64,000 bases of DNA from Tretioscincus oriximinensis (lineage: Eukaryota; Chordata; Lepidosauria; Squamata; Gymnophthalmidae), in the NCBI GenBank assembly GCA_022410635.1, contig JAJVDF010000206.1:1134330-1198329 (forward strand), written 5' to 3'. The notes below the pieces were generated by a model that saw nothing but the letters and a program-made list of their open reading frames with translations, was not told the origin of the DNA and made no database searches. The position numbers were made by a program, and so were the translations under genes. Below are positions 59,501 through 64,000 of the stretch, piece after piece (positions within the stretch are counted from its first letter, which is position 1; each line of letters opens with the position of its first letter).

Positions 59501-62500
59501 GGGACTCTTTGAAAGATCTTAGAGTGCAGGCGGACAGTATTGGAGGAGGTGTTTAAATATTTGGGGCCCAGCTGTTTAAAGCCTTCCAAGTCAATGCTAA
59601 TGCCTTGAACTGCCTGCAGTAATGAATGGGCATCCAGAACTGGCATAATATAGAAATAGCGCTCCAAAATTTTAGCAGTTAAACAAGTTGATAGCCAGAT
59701 TTCAAACTATTTTATTTTGGAATCATTTGTGTTTATATTATTTAATATTAAATCCTGTTGATACTAAATAATATGTTTTCTTTGTTCAAGCCTGCTGAAT
59801 CAGGCCAGAGCCCATCTAGTCCAGCATTCTGTTTCACANAGTAGCCCTCCAATTGTACGTGAGACGCAAAATCTTTACCTGTTCTCTATGCCCTGCAAAA
59901 TAGTTTTTGATAGTATTCATGTTGTAGTGTTTGTTGGTTACTGTCAAGTTGTGGTTGTCTCTATGTAGCTTTCTAGGCTGAGATATAGAAGTAGTCTTCC
60001 ATTGTCTACTTCCAAAAGAGGTTGGGGATCAGACTGGTAATCTGCTTTCCAGGTAGTTTGATCTTCCATGAAGTTACAGTCACTCCCAGTATTAACTTTN
60101 CAGTTAAAAATAATGCAACTTTAAAAAAATTAAATTTGGAAATTTGTCTTTCAGATCTGTTCCAGATAATTCAAGTCCTGCCTCCAATAGCTCAAACAGC
60201 ATAGCCTTTAGGACCTCTGAATCCTCTGGAATACATTCGAAGTAAAGAACAATTATATTTATAATTTATATTTTGCATCACATTTGGGGAAGATTAGGAA
60301 GTGAGGCAATTTTTGACAGTTTAAATGGAATGTTGTTTATTTTTGAATAACCTTCCCCGAAGTAGAAGATTCACAAGTATTCTGATAATTATCTCATCTT
60401 GGCCATTGTTGAATTTTTCTATGATATTCTCATGAGTTATTTGTTTCCTGAGTTTAGGGATCTTCGGTAACCATAGAGAAGTTGCTTATGCATCCCACCC
60501 ACCATTCTGTTGACTAATGTCTTTAGAAATCATCTTTGATATGATAGTGCAAACCATTATATTCTAAGGAATAGTGTTGGAGGCACAAAGAATGTTCCCC
60601 ATGGCTTTTATTGAGTCTATGGAAACCATGGGACTGCCCTACACTGTTACATGTGGCAGTGCTTATGGATATTTCCTTTATTGCAGAGATAGGGATGCAT
60701 TGCTATGGTCCNCCTCTGTTCCATAATTAGTTCTGAATGCTGTTGGGAAGTACAAAACTGTGCTCTCATTGAGAGTCACCTCAAGTCTTGACATTATCAT
60801 TTCCAGGAGCTTGTAACTTTTCTTAAAGATCACATTTAGCTATAAATCTGCCAGCAATGATACAAGCAGGATATCAGCTGAGAAGCATTGAAATTCCAGT
60901 GCAAAATACATCACAAACATATAAGAACATGTTATTGCTCCTACTATTTTATGGTAGCATCCTTGAATGTTTTTTTCCATCTGAAGCTTTTTAGTTGATG
61001 TGGAAGTTATCCCTCTATCACAGAATAGCTGTGGAAAATTTACAAATGTATTCGTCTGGGAACACAGCTTCATTCACTTTCTTCAGTAGTCAATATGCAA
61101 TTTTTATTCAGTTTTATTCTTCTCATTTATCTCATCTTAACATTTGAAAAAAATATGAATGTTTTTCAAGAATATTCTTTTGTACAAAAATAAATAACAC
61201 TAAACTCATGGTTGTCAGAAACCTGTAACAGACACTTTCCTTTACATTTTAGAAGTAACAAAATAAATAGATGGATTAATTTCTTTTTCCTTACAGTAGT
61301 TTGGATTCAGAACACAAGAATCCTGTTGGCAACCTGACTAATCGTACTATTGAACAAAGTGGAGCTTCTTCATCTTGTCTGGTACAATACAAATACTGTT
61401 TTCTGTCCTTAGATTGTCATTACAGGTGTTATAATATTAAATCATACGCAAACATTTTAATTTTTATTGGTTTTAGTTTATTGGTGTTACTGTTTTGTTA
61501 ATTTGTAGCTTTTAGACATAATGGGTTTCTATCAGTAGCTGCTTGTAGTTGCCATCTTGTGGGTCTGCTAATGATTTCTGGTGTCATATGAATTTCCCAT
61601 GTGGGACTGGCTCTGCAGTGGTTCAGCACCACCAAAATGCCAGTTGGTGCTTACTCAGAGGCAGGACTGTGGCCTCCAAGGTGGTGCTCTGCTGCCATGT
61701 TAGAGGAGGTCCCTCAACAGACAACCTAAACCAGTGGTGGCAATGGTTTGGGGCTTATTTTCATTCCATCTATGTCAGGAGCAGCATTGATGGCATTGCT
61801 CCCAGCTGGCACGAATGGTAGCCAGAGTTGGGAGCAGCATGAGACTCTTGTGCAAACTCCAAGATTGTGTACCCTTGCACAAGATCCCCGATTTCATGCA
61901 GGGGTACACAAGAAAGCAAATGGCTGCCCCCATGTAATTTTGATGTCACTTCCGGTATTTACTTCCAGGGCAATGGTGCCCAGAATGACATCACTTCCTG
62001 TACATGACAAGAAGTGACATTGCTTCCTGTCACACACAGTAAATGACGTTACTGAAAATTCCGCATGCGCGTTGCGCAAACGANATAATTTGGGGCAGCA
62101 CCAGATTTCAGCCCCCCTGCCAATACCTGGTTCACAACAGCTCCCGGCATTGGTGGAAGCAGGGTGTTTCCTTCTTCTTTTTGAGGGACCTCCCCTAACA
62201 CATTGGTGCCTTGGAGAGCACCACTCTGTCTTGAATTTGTACCATCTGGCTCTTTGGTGATTCTGACCCACCCCACAGCCAGTCCCACACACCTAATTAG
62301 CCTGTGGCTGGCATTCAAGAAATTCAAAAGGCACAAGAGATAATGGGAATGATATTTTCCATTACTCTCTTGGGGGGTCTCTGTGGCCCTCCAAGATGGT
62401 GTCTGCTAGCCACTACTGGTTTCTATGTATCTATTTTGATATTGCTATTGTGAAATTATTATCATCATCATCATCAATCTGTTTTTTGAAATGTCTTTCA

Positions 62501-62867
62501 CTTTTTAAGAAACATTAAAAGTGGTTTTATTGTCACCTTCCTTGAAACCTTAGAAATGCAAATAAGTTAATACTTTTCTTCTTTTTGTCTTTTCTTCCTT
62601 TCTTTTTTTCTTCCAATCACAAGAGTCCCATTGTGAAATCTAAAAGGTATTTGTTTATCTTTTGAACACTTATATTCTTTATCCACCTGAGATTTCAGTT
62701 TGATGTTGGTGCTAATTTCAACAATGTTTTTAAATACATTGTGTTTGTTGCTTAAGAGTGAGCAAACGTTCCTTTGTGTTTGTTTTTTTTAAAAGGAAGG
62801 AAGTGTCTTTGGCAGCAGCATTTTCAAATTTATCTCTGAGGAAAAATGTGTACACTGTGAACGAAAG
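53412..62867 (+). CDS. EIF2AK2: Interferon-induced dsRNA-activated protein kinase (PKR), 5' part
   Basis: PKR binds long dsRNA, dimerises and phosphorylates eIF2-alpha to stop translation during virus infection. Nine exons in the window keep phase: 53412-53521, 55189-55309, 56492-56754, 57376-57502, 57877-57947, 60155-60241, 61297-61381, 62624-62646, 62796-62867. dsRNA-binding domain 1 spans about residues 9-74 with GPPHDR and GKSKKVAKEIAAELAL (Lys57, Lys58, Lys61). Domain 2 spans about 133-203. Residues 88-121 form a Pro/Ala/Ser repeat between them. Residues 208-300 are a Ser/Asn-rich linker leading to KEVSLAAAF and YTVNER, the usual lead-in to the kinase domain, which lies past 64000. ATG 53412 follows the acceptor; ATG 53421 (MANQQ) is an equally good start. 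Residue numbers are from 53412. Confidence 0.93.
53741..53986 (+). mobile_element. Palindromic retroposon in EIF2AK2 intron
   Basis: Inverted arms of 96 bases (53740-53835 and 53853-53948) with about three mismatches and a 17-base loop, then the 3' end. Perfect 13-bp duplications ATTAATAATTGAG at 53728-53740 and 53987-53999. Confidence 0.8.
55189..55309 (+). CDS. EIF2AK2: EIF2AK2 exon, rest of dsRBD1
   Basis: FTIAVVIDGREYS and the basic KSKK helix that contacts the dsRNA backbone. Acceptor ttttag, donor CAG|gtaagc. Confidence 0.93.
56492..56754 (+). CDS. EIF2AK2: EIF2AK2 exon, Pro-rich linker and start of dsRBD2
   Basis: The 5' half is an in-frame CCA/GCA codon repeat. The 3' half encodes DYICLLNEYSSKNKLNVDYE, the first helix and strand of dsRBD2. 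Donor AC|gtaagc. Confidence 0.92.
57376..57502 (+). CDS. EIF2AK2: EIF2AK2 exon, rest of dsRBD2
   Basis: FSCVCKINGKIFSRGTG followed by NNKKAARSEAARLAYKEL, the basic second helix. Donor TCG|gtatgt. Confidence 0.93.
57877..57947 (+). CDS. EIF2AK2: EIF2AK2 linker exon
   Basis: Short acidic/Ser/Thr-rich exon. The acceptor is a tandem AGCAG, so the first Gln codon may be skipped. Confidence 0.8.
58231..58503 (+). mobile_element. tRNA-derived SINE (GAA-tail family)
   Basis: Sense copy in EIF2AK2, with gaaagatcgggtattgaggt at the B-box place and an end in cagttcttctt. Confidence 0.65.
58655..59185 (+). mobile_element. L2-like LINE fragment, decayed
   Basis: Pieces translate to FDTIDHGSLLERL and MANKLKLYSDKSTM, and GVLLDSLQMLEDQLEAVTRS, in the L2-type order. 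Confidence 0.6.
59360..59660 (-). repeat. Unclassified interspersed repeat
   Basis: Resembles an old LINE 3' region (gtttaaagccttccaagtca), but no family was assigned. Confidence 0.35.
59790..59925 (-). mobile_element. CR1-like LINE 3' tail
   Basis: ctgctgaatcaggccagagc and tccagcattctgtttcaca, reverse orientation. Confidence 0.65.
60155..60241 (+). CDS. EIF2AK2: EIF2AK2 linker exon
   Basis: Ser/Asn-rich (SNSSNSIAFRTSESS), like the same region of human PKR. Enters and leaves in phase 2. Confidence 0.82.
61297..61381 (+). CDS. EIF2AK2: EIF2AK2 linker exon
   Basis: Twenty-eight codons after ttacag, ending CTG|gtacaa. Supported by phase and Ser-rich content. Confidence 0.78.
61533..62418. mobile_element. 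hAT element with long inverted ends, 886 bp
   Basis: Ends CAGTAGCTGC and GCCACTACTG; perfect 8-bp duplications GTTTCTAT at 61525-61532 and 62419-62426. The subterminal arms (GAGGTCCCTCAA and complement) also pair. No transposase. In the intron before the EIF2AK2 micro-exon. Confidence 0.8.
62624..62646 (+). CDS. EIF2AK2: EIF2AK2 micro-exon
   Basis: Twenty-three bases encoding SPIVKSK, with acceptor cacaag and donor AG|gtattt. It is tiny, but needed to give basic residues before the next exon, as in human RKAKRSLAPRF. Confidence 0.6.
62796..62867 (+). CDS. EIF2AK2: EIF2AK2 exon just before the kinase domain
   Basis: KEVSLAAAFSNLSL and NVYTVNER match the human lead-in that ends in YTVDKR. The donor is AG|gtaagg. 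No further exon was recognised up to 64000. Confidence 0.88.
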
Positions 62868-63124
62868 GTAAGGATAAACTGCTGAGCAATTTTTTAACGG
62901 GAGTGTGATAAATTTAGTATTAACTGATAGATTTGGTATTGGGTGGCAAGATATTTTATTCCATTCTAGCAAAAATATGCTGACTTATTTCCAAGTGAAT
63001 TTAATATGCTTTAAGGAAGGAATTTGCACTGGTTCCTATTCTGAGATATATCCTGAAATAAAGGCCTGCTATTGATCAGCCAGTAAAAAATCTGGCTGGC
63101 TCCTATTCTGAGATATATCCCAGA

Positions 63125-63255
63125 AGTATCTGCCAGCCTGAATAGCTTTAAGGGAGGATTAGATTATTGGTGGGCTACTGTGTGAGGCAGAAAGCTGGAC
63201 TAGATATGCTGTGGCTTGATTCTGCAGGCTCCAATTATTTTCTTATATTCTTATA
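63125..63255 (+). mobile_element. CR1-like LINE 3' tail
   Basis: gaggcagaaagctggactag and the closing ctgcaggctccaattatttt, diverged. Confidence 0.6.
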
Positions 63256-63290
63256 AAGCTCAGCGTGAAAAGCATCTTAGTTCACTTCTA

Positions 63291-63598
63291 AGAAGAAGAA
63301 GAAGAACTTGGTTCTTATACCCCGCTTTTCTCACCTTTCAAAGGGACTCAAAGCGGCTTACAAGGATATATTTTGCCCAAAGGCTTCCATTCTATCTTCC
63401 CCACCAGGCTATGGTGGTTCCCATGTATCTACTTGCAGTCAGTTGCAATTTCTTGCAATTCATGCTTTCGAATAGCTGGGTTGGCTAGAGCTACAGCCTA
63501 GTGGAAGGTGCTCACCCCTCCCCATGTCCCACACAGGGCTTCGAAACCCCATCTCCCAGGCAAGAGACGGATTCCTAAGCGACTGAGCTATCCATGCC
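63291..63598 (-). mobile_element. tRNA-derived SINE (GAA-tail family)
   Basis: Close match to the 30141 copy. Flanked by CTTCTAAG on both sides (before the GAA repeat and at 63598-63605), a target duplication. Confidence 0.75.
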
Positions 63599-64000
63599 TT
63601 CTAAGTAGGAAAAAGTCTCTGGCTTTTTATGGCGCAAGAAAATTACTATCAGATTAACCTGATTGTTTTCCCTCCAGCATTCTTCACTGGCTTCCACCTA
63701 TATTAATAATTATAGGAAGTATTAAACCCAAAGGTTATATATGATAATGTAAATAGTTATTTTCTAACTATTGATTGAAAGGGGAAACGTGATTTGCTTG
63801 TTAAATTTTATTTTCTCCATTCTCCTGCCTTACATCCAGAGGCTCATTACAGCAATAAAAACAAAATGTAAAATGAATACACTAAAATCAATAACAGTGA
63901 ATGCCTGAAAGTGAGAAGATAAAATTCAGGGGATAGAGAAGTGAAATATATAATTGATTCTTTTGTAGTTTTTGCTGCCATTGATTGCTGTTAACCCTTT

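Overview
The window is vertebrate nuclear DNA with spliced genes, GT/AG introns and CpG-rich promoters. The repeats (CR1-like LINEs with an ORF1 esterase remnant, L2-like and L1 LINEs, tRNA-derived SINEs, hAT, Harbinger-like and Tc1 DNA elements) suggest a sauropsid, most likely a squamate reptile. The species cannot be fixed from sequence alone. Scattered N bases and one 35-N gap mark it as a draft assembly.

Four protein genes were rebuilt exon by exon. Reading phase is kept across every junction in all four. They are NANP (minus strand, two exons, 4267-6183), RNF212 (plus, ten coding exons, 8633-22233), SULT6B1 (plus, seven exons, 27207-44488) and the 5' part of EIF2AK2/PKR (plus, nine exons in 53412-62867). 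The EIF2AK2 exons cover both dsRNA-binding domains and the linker; the kinase domain lies beyond the window. NANP and RNF212 are divergent, with promoters about 2.4 kb apart. SULT6B1 and EIF2AK2 are neighbours as in other amniotes.

Layout: 1-4266 holds an L1 3' end, a LINE tail and unannotated DNA. 4267-6560 is NANP with its CpG promoter. 6600-8200 is repeat-filled. 8200-22430 is RNF212, whose fifth intron carries a Harbinger-like element with a CR1 nested inside it. 22600-26640 has a Tc1 fossil and a CR1 3' end. 26900-44488 is SULT6B1, whose third intron carries a CR1 of more than 3 kb in antisense. 44489-49430 is intergenic with a 323-bp hAT element, an assembly gap and LINE fragments. 49440-64000 is the EIF2AK2 promoter, with a good interferon-response element, and the first part of that gene.

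The four genes do not form one pathway: sialic acid synthesis, meiotic crossover control, cytosolic sulfonation and antiviral dsRNA sensing. The most unusual theme is the number of inverted-repeat or hairpin-forming elements. Several lie in the presumed 5' introns of EIF2AK2, the gene for the dsRNA sensor. No CRISPR array, tRNA or rRNA gene, or intact viral gene was seen.
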